A stretch of 64,000 nucleotides of DNA from an uncultured Prevotellaceae bacterium. Its GTDB lineage: Bacteria > Bacteroidota > Bacteroidia > Bacteroidales > Bacteroidaceae. The stretch lies in assembly GCA_946185485.1 (NCBI GenBank), contig CAMHJQ010000013.1:1-64000 (forward strand), read 5' to 3'. Shown here piece by piece: positions 46,064 through 54,841 of this stretch. The notes beneath the pieces are model-generated. The model was given only the letters and a program-made list of their open reading frames with translations, was not told the origin of the DNA and did not search any database. A program made the position numbers and the translations under genes. The first letter of the stretch is position 1. Each line of letters begins with the position of its first letter.

Positions 46064-48262
46064 TCATTCAGTGACAATATCTTTTCGTCGAGCGATGGGT
46101 GTGACGTTGATGATTTTCACCTGTCCGCCGCGAAGCTCGGCCTCGACGGTGGTGTTGCCGCTGGCATGAAGCTTGAAGCGGACATCCCACTGGCGCGGCC
46201 AGGCGGGGAAGAGGAGGATGGTGTCACCCACTTCCTGCAATAACATCTCCTGCAGGGCTATCATGCCGCTGCCACCCCAGTTGTGGTCGGGCGTCCAGTC
46301 GAAGCCGGGACCCCAGAAGGCAGGGAAACGGTGAGGGCCGTTGCCTAACTTCTTGGTGATGAGGCGTTCGGCCTCGTCGGTCAGTCCCAGGCAGGCCGCC
46401 CAGATGGCATCCTGCTTCCAGCCCACGTGTGAACGGAACTCCAGTGCCAGACTGTCGTTCTGATAGGTGTTGCGGGCGATGTCAAGACCGGGACGCCCTA
46501 CGCCATACATGCGCCAGGGGAAGACGGGGTAGAGCTGCATGCTCTCGGTGTTCTGTACGCGTTCGTAGTGCAGGGCAGGCGCTATCATGCCGTTGCGGAT
46601 GGTGATGTCGGGTAAGCGACTCAACAAAATGGAGTCGGACATGGCTGCTGCGACGGTGCGCAGGGCGGCAATGGTCGAGGTGCTGTTGTAGGCCATCTTG
46701 TAGGTCTCGCCGCCGCTGCCAGGGTAGAGCACGAGCTTGCCGTTGCCGTCAAGTCGTTTGGCACCACGCTGGTTGGCGAGATACTGGTAGTGCTCGTCGA
46801 AGAAGCGCAGACAGGACTTAATCATCGGCACGTACTTCGTGATGTCCATGCCGCAATAGCGGTGAGCCTCCAACGCCATCATGCAGAACTCCAGGCAGGT
46901 GTCCCACTCATATTCCAGCCAGGCATTGCGCTCCAGTCCCGGGTCGAAGCCGTCGGGGCGCTTTGTGCCATATTCAGGATAGCAGGGCAGACCGTAGTTC
47001 TCAATCTGCTCGGTCAGACAGGCGCCCTCATGTCCCCAATAGAGTCGTGAGCGTTCCTCGGCGTTCTGATAGATACTCAGGTAGAAGTCGAGCTGAGGCA
47101 GGAGTAGGTCGTAGTCACCGTTCTTCAGCATCGGCCAGTAGACGAGGCGCTGGTTCTGTGCCGTATGCACGCCGCCGCCCCAGTTGCGATAGTCGGGCGA
47201 CAGGCGGTATTCGTCGGCCTTTTCTACATATTCCGGGTCAAACGTAAAGAGTCCGCCATTGAACTTTGTGGGCCACTGTCCGCGGCTGTTGCAGCCTAAC
47301 ATATAGCGGAACAGCGTGTAGTTGCGAACCAGGTCAGACCCCGGAGCCTCCACATAGCTACGCTGCCAGAACTGGTGCCACCAGTCACGCGTCACCTTCT
47401 GGTCACGCTTGGTCTGGATGGAGCGCTCGGTATGGGTGAGCAGTGCCTGCCACTGGTCGATAGTGCCTTGGCAGGTGGCCAGAGTGATGGTGAAGGCATG
47501 ACGCTGCAGGGGACGCTTCGAGCGGTACGTCCAGCCCTCGTAGGGGGTGCTGGCATATCGTCCCTCGGTGTGTCCCTTCAACGTAAACTGGTCACCATGC
47601 AGGCGCCCGCCGAAGGTGAGGTGCTTCAGGGGATTGGTCAGGCGGTCTTTCACGGCATCCATCTTCTGCTGGCTGACGGTGGCGTCGAAGATAGTGACGG
47701 CACCGTTATGGTGCAGGAAGGTGATACCGTCCTCTTTGGCGATGATGCTGTCGCGGAGTGTCATCAGTCCCTTGGGAGCGGAGAACTTGTAGCTGCACTG
47801 GAAGCGCTCACGCTGGGTCAGCTCATGGTCGCGGGTGCGCCACGACTCATAGGTCACCTCCACGTCGGTCTTCTCCTTCTCCTTGGACACTTCTACATGA
47901 ATGACGGGTTTTTCGACATCGGCCCAGATGAGCACCCACTGCTGGCCGTCCGTCACCTGGCAGTAGCCGTCGCTGAGCACGAGCTGCTGGCGGAACGACT
48001 GCGGGTTGAACGGCTTCGACAGGTGGATGCGGAAGCGACCCAGCTTCAGCAGCGTATTATTCTCGTCGAAGCAGCCGCTGCGTGACAGGTAGAACAGCAC
48101 GTCGCCGTCCTCGCACCATACGTTCATGCCCACGTCGCCGCCCCCGCAGGGCATCGACTCGCTGCTGTTCTTACTTGGCGTGCGCCACTCGTAAGTCTCG
48201 GGCTGTGCCCACAGACGCAACACCGAAACAATAAAAAAACAAAAAATAAGATACTTCTTCAT
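46064..48262 (-). CDS. DUF5703-type secreted glycoside hydrolase-like protein
   Basis: This 732-residue protein has a signal peptide. The opening YEWRTPSKNSSESMPCGGGDVG is the DUF5703 signature. The C-terminal two thirds look like an (alpha/alpha)6 barrel (YTLFRYMLGCNSRGQWPTKFNG; WLEYEWDTCLEFCMM; PGFDWTPDHNWGGSGM), resembling GH95- or GH65-like enzymes. No catalytic residue is assigned with certainty. The pairing with the sialate esterase gene suggests work on an acetylated plant glycan. The start at 48262 (MKKYLIFCFF) gives the signal peptide. Confidence 0.78.
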   Translation of the reverse strand: MKKYLIFCFFIVSVLRLWAQPETYEWRTPSKNSSESMPCGGGDVGMNVWCEDGDVLFYLSRSGCFDENNTLLKLGRFRIHLSKPFNPQSFRQQLVLSDGYCQVTDGQQWVLIWADVEKPVIHVEVSKEKEKTDVEVTYESWRTRDHELTQRERFQCSYKFSAPKGLMTLRDSIIAKEDGITFLHHNGAVTIFDATVSQQKMDAVKDRLTNPLKHLTFGGRLHGDQFTLKGHTEGRYASTPYEGWTYRSKRPLQRHAFTITLATCQGTIDQWQALLTHTERSIQTKRDQKVTRDWWHQFWQRSYVEAPGSDLVRNYTLFRYMLGCNSRGQWPTKFNGGLFTFDPEYVEKADEYRLSPDYRNWGGGVHTAQNQRLVYWPMLKNGDYDLLLPQLDFYLSIYQNAEERSRLYWGHEGACLTEQIENYGLPCYPEYGTKRPDGFDPGLERNAWLEYEWDTCLEFCMMALEAHRYCGMDITKYVPMIKSCLRFFDEHYQYLANQRGAKRLDGNGKLVLYPGSGGETYKMAYNSTSTIAALRTVAAAMSDSILLSRLPDITIRNGMIAPALHYERVQNTESMQLYPVFPWRMYGVGRPGLDIARNTYQNDSLALEFRSHVGWKQDAIWAACLGLTDEAERLITKKLGNGPHRFPAFWGPGFDWTPDHNWGGSGMIALQEMLLQEVGDTILLFPAWPRQWDVRFKLHASGNTTVEAELRGGQVKIINVTPIARRKDIVTE

Positions 48263-48284
48263 ATCAATAAGACGGAAAATCCCT

Positions 48285-48292
48285 ATCTTTGC
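48285..48292 (+). promoter_or_regulatory. -7 element of the metallophosphoesterase gene
   Basis: The plus strand reads TATCTTTG, 58 nt before the ATG at 48351. On the minus strand a weak AACCTTTG near 48303-48310 could serve the DUF5703 gene, so the two promoters overlap head to head. Confidence 0.5.
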
Positions 48293-48350
48293 ACCCAATT
48301 AGCTGCAAAGGTTCGGGCTGTGTAGAAGAATCTTTAGTCTTTAATCTTGA

Positions 48351-49466
48351 ATGAAAATGATGTGGATGCTGTTGTTTATGTTGCTGCCAGTGGTGGCAAT
48401 GAGTTATATCGGCTGGCATATATGGTGCCTGCTGCCAGTAGGATGGGGGTGGAAACTGTTGGCCGTGGTGCTGATGGTGGCATCGTTCGCGCTGCTGTTT
48501 GCCAACTTCTGGCGCGTCACCGACCGCCTGCCGCTGTGGTTAGGGTCAGTGATCTATGAAGTGGGCACGTCGAGCCTCTTTATCCTGCTCTACCTGTTTA
48601 TGCTTTTCCTGCTGTTAGACTTAGGCAGACTGGTGCATCTGGTCTCGCGTACCTTATTATATAATAATGGGGGGATGGCGGGCGGCATCGCACTGTTCAT
48701 CTTCGGCCTTTTCCTCTACGGCAACCTGCACTACCGCGACAAATACCGCCAGGAGCTGACGCTGACGTCGGCAAAGGTCACAAAACCCATGCGACTGGTC
48801 ATGATGAGCGACCTGCACATCGGCTACCATAACCGTCGCGACGAGCTGCACCGCTGGGTGGACATCATTAACAGCGAACAGCCGGACGCCATCCTCATTG
48901 CGGGCGACATCATCGACGGCAGCATGCGCCCCATCATGGAAGAGCGCATGGCGGAGGAGTTCCGCCGGCTGAAGGCTCCTGTCTATGCCTGTCTGGGCAA
49001 CCACGAATACTTTAGCGGCGAGCCAGAGGCGGAGCAGTTCTACCGCGAGGCGGGCATCCATCTGCTGCGCGACAGCATGGCCGTAGTCGGCGACCTGTGC
49101 ATCATCGGCCGCGACGACCGCATGAACATGAAACGCAAAAACCTTGCAGCCATCATGAAGCAGGACATTGCTTCCTCCGCCCTCCACTCGTCACCTTCCG
49201 ACCGATTCACCATTCTGCTCGACCACCAGCCCTACCATCTGGAACAGGCGGAGCGGCAGGGCATCGACTTCCAGTTCAGTGGACATACGCACCACGGACA
49301 GGTATGGCCTATTTCCTGGATTACGGATTATGTCTATGAGTGTTCCTTCGGCGAGCACCAGCGCGGCAACACCCGCTACTATGTCAGCAGCGGCCTGGGC
49401 ATCTGGGGTGGCAAGTTCCGCATCGGCACACGCTCCGAGTACGTTGTCGTTATCATTGACCATTAA
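48351..49466 (+). CDS. Membrane-anchored metallophosphoesterase
   Basis: This 371-residue protein has four N-terminal helices (within residues 1-125) followed by a calcineurin-like phosphoesterase domain. The metal-binding motifs are all present: MSDLHIGYHN, AGDIIDGS, GNHEYFSG, and SGHTHHGQVWP. It is similar in layout to YkuE/YaeI-type enzymes. The substrate is unknown, possibly a lipid phosphate. It starts with MKMMWMLLF; a second ATG two codons later is equally possible. It is divergent from the DUF5703 gene and convergent with the ABC exporter gene. Confidence 0.9.
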   Translation: MKMMWMLLFMLLPVVAMSYIGWHIWCLLPVGWGWKLLAVVLMVASFALLFANFWRVTDRLPLWLGSVIYEVGTSSLFILLYLFMLFLLLDLGRLVHLVSRTLLYNNGGMAGGIALFIFGLFLYGNLHYRDKYRQELTLTSAKVTKPMRLVMMSDLHIGYHNRRDELHRWVDIINSEQPDAILIAGDIIDGSMRPIMEERMAEEFRRLKAPVYACLGNHEYFSGEPEAEQFYREAGIHLLRDSMAVVGDLCIIGRDDRMNMKRKNLAAIMKQDIASSALHSSPSDRFTILLDHQPYHLEQAERQGIDFQFSGHTHHGQVWPISWITDYVYECSFGEHQRGNTRYYVSSGLGIWGGKFRIGTRSEYVVVIIDH

Positions 49467-49525
49467 CCATTGACCATTGACCATTGAACGCAAGCCCTTA
49501 ACCGGTTAGTGGCTAATGTTCAATG
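49455..49525. terminator. Bidirectional hairpin with CCATTGA repeats between convergent genes
   Basis: Four CATTGAC-type repeats with a 10-bp period (49455-49489) run into CATTGAAC (49482-49489), which pairs with GTTCAATG (49518-49525). The palindrome TTAACCGGTTA lies inside. It separates two convergent genes. Similar CCATT/TTCAA simple repeats occur in-frame in miaB. Confidence 0.45.
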
Positions 49526-51355
49526 TTATAAGCTCTGCATGTCGTTCAGACGCTTGTAGTAGCCGTCAATAGACAGCAGCTGTTCGTGGGTGCCGCGTTC
49601 CACGATGCGGCCGTCATGCAGCACGCATATCTCGTCGGCATTCTTGATAGTTGACAGGCGGTGGGCAATGGCCACCGTGGTACGCGTCTTCATCAGTCGC
49701 TCCAAAGCATCCTGCACCAGTCGCTCGCTCTCAGTGTCGAGAGCCGACGTGGCCTCGTCAAGAATGAGGATGGGCGGGTTCTTCAGGATGGCACGAGCAA
49801 TGGAGACACGCTGGCGCTGACCGCCTGACAGGCGTCCGCCACGGTCACCGATATTGGTGTCGAAGCCATGCTCCGACTGTGTAATGAAGTCGTAGGCGTT
49901 GGCAATCTTGGCTGCCTCGGCAATCTGCTCGTCAGTGGCGTTGTCAACGCCGAACGAGATATTGTTGCGGAAGGAGTCGTTGAAGAGGATGGCCTCCTGG
50001 TTGACGTTGCCTATGAGCTGGCGCAGGTCCTGCACGCCGAGGTCGCGCACGTTGATGCCGTCGATGAGCACCTCGCCCTCCTGCACGTCGTAGTAGCGGG
50101 GGATAAGATCGACCAGTGTCGATTTGCCCGAACCCGACTGTCCCACGATGGCGATGGTCTTACCCTTGGGGATGGTGAGGTTGATGTTGCGCAGCACCCA
50201 CTGCTCGCCATAGCGGAACGACACGTTGCGGAACTCTATCTGGTGTTCGAAGGTCTTGAGCCGCTTGGGGTGCACAGGGTCTTTGATGGTGTTCTCGGCC
50301 AGCAGAATCTTGTCGATACGCTCCATCGAGGCCAGACCCTTCGGGATGTTGTAGCCCACCTTCGATACCTCCTTCAGCGGATTGATGATGCTGTAGAGGA
50401 TGACCATATAGTAGATAAAGGTGGGGCCGGACAACGACTGGTTGTTCAGCACCAGCACGCCGCCGAACCACAGTACGATGACAATCATGCACGTACCCAG
50501 AAACTCTGACAGCGGATGTCCGAGGTTCTGGCGGATGTTCACCCACATGATGTCGTGGCGGTAGGTGGAGTTGATGTTGTTGAACTTGTCGCGCATCTTG
50601 CCCTCGGCACAGAAGGCCTTGATGATGCGCAGGCCCCCCAAGGTCTCATCGACAACGGTCATCGTGTCGCTCCACAGTGCTTGTGCCTTGATGCTCTGTG
50701 CCTTCAGCTTGCGGCCTATCCAGCCCATGAACCACCCGATGAGGGGTATGATGACGATGGAGAACAGCGTCAGCTGCCACGAGATGACAATCAGGGTCAC
50801 GAAGTAGGAGATGATGAGAATGGGGTTCTTGAACATCAGGTCGAGGCTGGACATGATGCTGACCTCCACCTCCTGTACGTCGCCAGTCATGCGGGCAATG
50901 ATGTCGCCCTTGCGCTCCTCGGTGAAGAAGCCCAACGGCAGGCGCACTATCTTGTTGTACAGCTGGTTGCGCATGTCGCGCACCACGCCGGTACGAATGG
51001 GCACCACGCTGGCCGAGGCCAGGAAGTAGGCGAGCGTCTTCAGCAGGGTGGTGACGATGAGGAACAGTCCGATGAAAAGCAGCGTCGTCGTCGAGCCTAC
51101 GTCGGTGATGAAATAGTTGATGTAGTAATAGACGTTGTTGACGGCTACTTCCTGTAGGCTGCCGTCGCTCCAGCTCATCAGTTCGGTGGCAGGCACGGCA
51201 TCCTCCGTCTTGAACAGAATCTGCAGGATAGGTATCAGCGCCGCAAACGAGAAGATGTTGAGCAACGCCGACAGGATGTTGAACACTATCGAGAGGACGA
51301 TGTATTTTTTATAAGGAGGCACGAAGCGCCTCAGAACTCGCATAAACTCTTTCAT
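49526..51355 (-). CDS. ABC exporter (MsbA-like), permease fused to ATPase
   Basis: This 609-residue half-transporter has six helices within residues 1-320 and a C-terminal ATPase with Walker A VGQSGSGKST, signature LSGGQRQRVSIARA and Walker B ILILDEATSALD. MsbA-like proteins flip lipid A or lipids across the inner membrane; other substrates are possible. The start overlaps the miaB stop by 4 nt (ATGA), so miaB and this gene are cotranscribed. Confidence 0.93.
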   Translation of the reverse strand: MKEFMRVLRRFVPPYKKYIVLSIVFNILSALLNIFSFAALIPILQILFKTEDAVPATELMSWSDGSLQEVAVNNVYYYINYFITDVGSTTTLLFIGLFLIVTTLLKTLAYFLASASVVPIRTGVVRDMRNQLYNKIVRLPLGFFTEERKGDIIARMTGDVQEVEVSIMSSLDLMFKNPILIISYFVTLIVISWQLTLFSIVIIPLIGWFMGWIGRKLKAQSIKAQALWSDTMTVVDETLGGLRIIKAFCAEGKMRDKFNNINSTYRHDIMWVNIRQNLGHPLSEFLGTCMIVIVLWFGGVLVLNNQSLSGPTFIYYMVILYSIINPLKEVSKVGYNIPKGLASMERIDKILLAENTIKDPVHPKRLKTFEHQIEFRNVSFRYGEQWVLRNINLTIPKGKTIAIVGQSGSGKSTLVDLIPRYYDVQEGEVLIDGINVRDLGVQDLRQLIGNVNQEAILFNDSFRNNISFGVDNATDEQIAEAAKIANAYDFITQSEHGFDTNIGDRGGRLSGGQRQRVSIARAILKNPPILILDEATSALDTESERLVQDALERLMKTRTTVAIAHRLSTIKNADEICVLHDGRIVERGTHEQLLSIDGYYKRLNDMQSL

Positions 51356-52677
51356 AATGCCTCGCCTAATAAAGTAGCACTCGTTGAACTGGTTATTCTT
51401 ACACGCACGGTCTCGCCGATGTGGTGGGAACCTTTCGGGATGACCACGGCCTTGTTCTGCTCCGTGCGGCCCATCAGCTGTTCACGGCTGCGCTTGGAGA
51501 AGCCCTCAATGAGTACGTCGAATTCCTTGCCCTCGTCTTTCTTGTTCTGTTGGGCGGAAATCTCCGTCTGCAGGGCAATCAGCTCGTTCAGCCGGCGTAT
51601 CTTCTCTTCCTCGGGTACGTCGTCGGGCAAGTGCTTCGAGGCGTAGGTGCCCGGACGCTCCGAATATTTGAACATAAACGCCGAGTCGTAGCCCACCTCG
51701 CGCATCAGGCTCAGCGAGAGCTGGTGGTCTTCCTCCGTTTCGCTATGGTAGCCCACGAAGATGTCGGTGCTGAGACCGCAGTCGGGAATGATGCGGCGGA
51801 TGGCCTCCACGCGTCCCAGATACCACTCGCGGGTGTACTTGCGGTTCATCAGTTTCAGGATGCGGTCGCTGCCGCTCTGTACGGGCAGGTGGATATGCTT
51901 GCAGACGTTGGGCATCTCGGCAATGACGCGCAATGTCTCGTCGCTCATGTCCTTGGGATGGCTGGTGGTGAAGCGGATGCGCATCTCTGGCGCCTCCTCA
52001 GCCACGCGGCGCAGCAGCTGCGGGAAATTGGTGGAGAGCTGCAGGTACGAGTTCACGTTCTGTCCCAGCAGCGTCACTTCCTTGAAGCCACGGTCGCGCA
52101 GGTCACGCACCTCACGCAGAATGCTCTCCACGTCACGGCTGCGCTCTCGGCCACGGGTGTAGGGCACGATGCAGTAGTGGCAGAAGTTGTTGCAGCCGCG
52201 CATGATGCTGACAAAACCGCCTATCCTCGCTCCGTGCAGGCGCTGCGGCACGATGTCCTTGTAGGTCTCGCTGGTGCTCAGCTCGATGTTGATGGCTTTA
52301 TGGCCGCCCTCGGCCTGTGCAACAAGGTCGGGCAGCGACAAATAGGCATCGGGTCCTGCCACCAGGTCGCAATGGTGGTTCTGCAGCAGGTCGTCCTTGA
52401 CACGCTCGGCCATGCAGCCTAACACGCCGATAATCAACGGCGGGCGTTCAACATTCAACGTTGAACGACGTTTGCGTTCGGCAGCGAGGGCATCCAATCG
52501 GTGGTAAATCTTCTGTTCGGCATTGTCGCGCACGGAACAGGTGTTCAGAAATACGGCATCGGCATCGTCAAGCGTCTCCGTGGTCTCGTAGCCTGCCATC
52601 TGCATCACGCTGGCAACAACCTCCGAGTCAGCCACATTCATCTGGCAGCCGTATGTCTCTATGTATAGCTTTTTCAT
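51352..52677 (-). CDS. miaB: tRNA-2-methylthio-N6-dimethylallyladenosine synthase MiaB
   Basis: This 441-residue radical SAM methylthiotransferase acts on i6A37 of tRNA. It has the N-terminal UPF0004 domain with three cysteines (YGCQMN; FLNTCSVR; GVLGCMAERV), the radical SAM motif GCNNFCHYCIVPYTRGRERSR (read CxxxCxxC) and a TRAM domain. Residues 71-78 (RSTLNVER) are encoded by a palindrome, CGTTCAAC (52445-52452) with GTTGAACG (52460-52467), looking like an inserted intergenic repeat. The start at 52677 follows the shared divergent promoter. Confidence 0.96.
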   Translation of the reverse strand: MKKLYIETYGCQMNVADSEVVASVMQMAGYETTETLDDADAVFLNTCSVRDNAEQKIYHRLDALAAERKRRSTLNVERPPLIIGVLGCMAERVKDDLLQNHHCDLVAGPDAYLSLPDLVAQAEGGHKAINIELSTSETYKDIVPQRLHGARIGGFVSIMRGCNNFCHYCIVPYTRGRERSRDVESILREVRDLRDRGFKEVTLLGQNVNSYLQLSTNFPQLLRRVAEEAPEMRIRFTTSHPKDMSDETLRVIAEMPNVCKHIHLPVQSGSDRILKLMNRKYTREWYLGRVEAIRRIIPDCGLSTDIFVGYHSETEEDHQLSLSLMREVGYDSAFMFKYSERPGTYASKHLPDDVPEEEKIRRLNELIALQTEISAQQNKKDEGKEFDVLIEGFSKRSREQLMGRTEQNKAVVIPKGSHHIGETVRVRITSSTSATLLGEAL

Positions 52678-52697
52678 TATCTTTTTTCTTTTTGGCT

Positions 52698-52728
52698 GCA
52701 AAGTTACGAAAAAAATGCGTAACTTTGC
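52698..52728. promoter_or_regulatory. Face-to-face promoter palindrome, miaB and DUF3737 gene
   Basis: GCAAAGTTACG (52698-52708) and CGTAACTTTGC (52718-52728) are perfect 11-bp inverted copies around a 9-nt A-rich spacer. Each arm carries TAACTTTG, one per strand, so two -7 boxes point away from each other. The miaB ATG is about 22 nt from its box and the DUF3737 ATG 24 nt from the other. Confidence 0.7.
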
Positions 52729-52750
52729 ATCTTGAATCACAAAACTGACC

Positions 52751-53602
52751 ATGGAACAAATAAAAAACAAAGAATTTGGTGGCGAGCGTCCGCTGTTTGC
52801 TACCCACGACTTGCGACTGGAAAACGTCATCATCACCGATGGCGAGAGTGGTATCAAACAATGCCAGAACATGGAAGCCCAGCATTGCCGCTTCTACGGC
52901 AAGTACCCTTGGTGGCACGTTGACGGTGCCCTGATTGAAGACTGCTATTTCGCCGTAGGCTCGCGCTCAGCCATCTGGTACACCAACGACCTGGTGATGC
53001 GCCGCTGCCGTATCGACGGCCCGAAATTCTTCCGCGAGATGCGCAACGTAGAGCTGGAGGATGTCAACATCGTGGATGCCGACGAGACCTTCTGGAAGGT
53101 CAACGGTCTGCGCCTGAAGAATGTCACCCTGCACGGGGGCACCTATCCCTTTATGTTTAGCGAGAACATCTATGTCGATGGCCTCAACAGTGACGCCAAG
53201 TACGTATTCCAGTATTGTAAGAATGTCGAGGTACACAATGCCCACATCCTGACCAAGGACTCCTTCTGGGAGTGCGAGAACGTCACCGTCTACGACTCCA
53301 ACCTCGACGGCGAGTACTTGGCGTGGCACTCCAAGAACGTGCGTCTCGTCAACTGCCACCTGGCTGGCGAGCAGCTGCTGTGCTACGTCCAGAACCTCGT
53401 GCTGGAAAACTGTACCTTCGACGCTGCCTGCGACCGCGTCTTTGAGTATTCCACTGTCGAGGCTGACATCCGTGGCCACATCGAGAACATCAAGAATCCC
53501 ACCAGCGGACATATCGTCGCCGACTCCATCGGCAGCATCACCATCGACGAGAATGTGCGCCAGCCGAACGACTGCGTGATAGAGGTAAGAGGTGATAAAT
53601 AA
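52751..53602 (+). CDS. DUF3737 family beta-helix protein
   Basis: This 283-residue protein is built from short repeats such as LVMRRCRIDGPKFFREMRN, VELEDVNIVDADETFWKVNG and NVRLVNCHLAGEQLLCYVQN, consistent with a right-handed beta-helix. It matches the DUF3737 family, of unknown function and found widely in gut anaerobes. There is no signal peptide, so it is probably cytoplasmic. A 33-bp purine-rich spacer with AAGAGGT-type repeats separates it from the PatB-type gene. Confidence 0.85.
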   Translation: MEQIKNKEFGGERPLFATHDLRLENVIITDGESGIKQCQNMEAQHCRFYGKYPWWHVDGALIEDCYFAVGSRSAIWYTNDLVMRRCRIDGPKFFREMRNVELEDVNIVDADETFWKVNGLRLKNVTLHGGTYPFMFSENIYVDGLNSDAKYVFQYCKNVEVHNAHILTKDSFWECENVTVYDSNLDGEYLAWHSKNVRLVNCHLAGEQLLCYVQNLVLENCTFDAACDRVFEYSTVEADIRGHIENIKNPTSGHIVADSIGSITIDENVRQPNDCVIEVRGDK

Positions 53603-53635
53603 GAGGTAAGAGGTAGAAAGTAAGAAGTAAGAGAC

Positions 53636-54841
53636 ATGCATTTCGACTTTGACCAGATGATAGAGCGAAAGGGTACGGGCTGCGTGAAGTGGGACGAGGC
53701 CCCCTCCGTCCTTGCCCCGTCGTCCTCCGCCCTCATCCCCCTCTGGGTAGCTGACATGGACTTTGCCGCGGCGCCTGCCATCCAGGAAGCCGTCCGCCGC
53801 CGTGCCCAGCACCCCGTCTTTGGCTACACCCATGTAGGCAGCGACTACTACGATGCCGTCATTTCCTGGTTCGACCGCCGCCATCACTGGCACATCGAGC
53901 GCGAACATATCCTGTATACCACGGGCGTCGTGCCAGCCATGTCGTGTGCCATCAAGGCTCTCACCATGCCGGGTGAGCGTGTGCTCATCCTCTCTCCCGA
54001 CTACAACTGCTTCTTCTCCTCCATCCGCAACAACGGCTGCGAGGTTCAGGAGAGTATCTTGCGCCCCGACGGCAAGGAACCAGCATGCTTCGGGCTGGAC
54101 TGGCAGGACTTCGAGGCCTGCTGCGCCGACGACAAGACGACCGTCTTCCTGCTCTGCAACCCCCACAACCCCACGGGCCGCGTCTGGACTCGCGAAGAGC
54201 TGCAGCGCATGGCCGACATCTGCCACCGCCACCACGTGCGCATCGTCAGTGACGAAATCCACTGCGAACTCATCATGCCCGGTCACACGTTCTGTCCCAT
54301 GGCTACTGTCGATGCCGACGCTGTCATCCTCAACTCCCCGTCGAAGTCGTTCAACATCGCAGGTCTCCAGATTGCCAACATCATTTGCCGTGATGCCGAG
54401 ACGCGTCGCCGCATCGACCGCGCCGTCAATATCAACGAGGTGTGCGACGTCAATCCCTTCGCTCCCGAGGCCCTCAAGGCGGCCTATAACGACAGTGAGG
54501 CATGGCTCGACGCCCTCAACGGCTATCTCTGGGACAACTACCAGGCCCTTACCGTCTTCTGCGCTGCCCACCTCCCCCACTGGCGGGTGATGCCCTTGGA
54601 GGGCACCTACCTCGTCTGGGTCGATGTCTCCCTGTGTTGCAACAATGTTGCAGCCTACACGGACAGCATCCTGCGCGCCACTGGCGTCTGGCTGAACCCC
54701 GGCACCATGTACGGCCCCGTCAGCGGCCAGGGCTATGTGCGTATCAACATCGCCTGTCCCCGCAGCCGCCTCCTCGACGCCCTCCAGCGCATCTCCGAAT
54801 ACAGCAAATCATCAACAACATCCATACATGAGAAAGAATGA
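53636..54841 (+). CDS. PatB-family PLP-dependent C-S lyase/aminotransferase
   Basis: This 401-residue fold-type I PLP enzyme begins MHFDFDQMIERKGTGCVKWD, typical of the MalY/PatB group. The PLP lysine lies in LNSPSKSFNIAGLQ. The aspartate and asparagine sites are in LLCNPHNPTGRVWT and VSDEIHCELI. It cleaves cystathionine or cysteine conjugates, releasing thiol, ammonia and pyruvate. The 3' end overlaps the OPT transporter start by 14 nt, suggesting that peptides imported by the transporter may feed it. Confidence 0.92.
   Translation: MHFDFDQMIERKGTGCVKWDEAPSVLAPSSSALIPLWVADMDFAAAPAIQEAVRRRAQHPVFGYTHVGSDYYDAVISWFDRRHHWHIEREHILYTTGVVPAMSCAIKALTMPGERVLILSPDYNCFFSSIRNNGCEVQESILRPDGKEPACFGLDWQDFEACCADDKTTVFLLCNPHNPTGRVWTREELQRMADICHRHHVRIVSDEIHCELIMPGHTFCPMATVDADAVILNSPSKSFNIAGLQIANIICRDAETRRRIDRAVNINEVCDVNPFAPEALKAAYNDSEAWLDALNGYLWDNYQALTVFCAAHLPHWRVMPLEGTYLVWVDVSLCCNNVAAYTDSILRATGVWLNPGTMYGPVSGQGYVRINIACPRSRLLDALQRISEYSKSSTTSIHEKE

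Noticed and set aside
51421..52422. Plus-strand frame of 333 codons over miaB
   Set aside because: Antisense shadow of the miaB gene, rich in Ala/Val/His/Gln, as expected from reading a GC-biased gene backwards.
52967..54580. Minus-strand frame of 537 codons over the DUF3737 and PatB-type genes
   Set aside because: It spans two well-supported plus-strand genes and has a low-complexity Val/Gly/Asp-rich translation with no domain.
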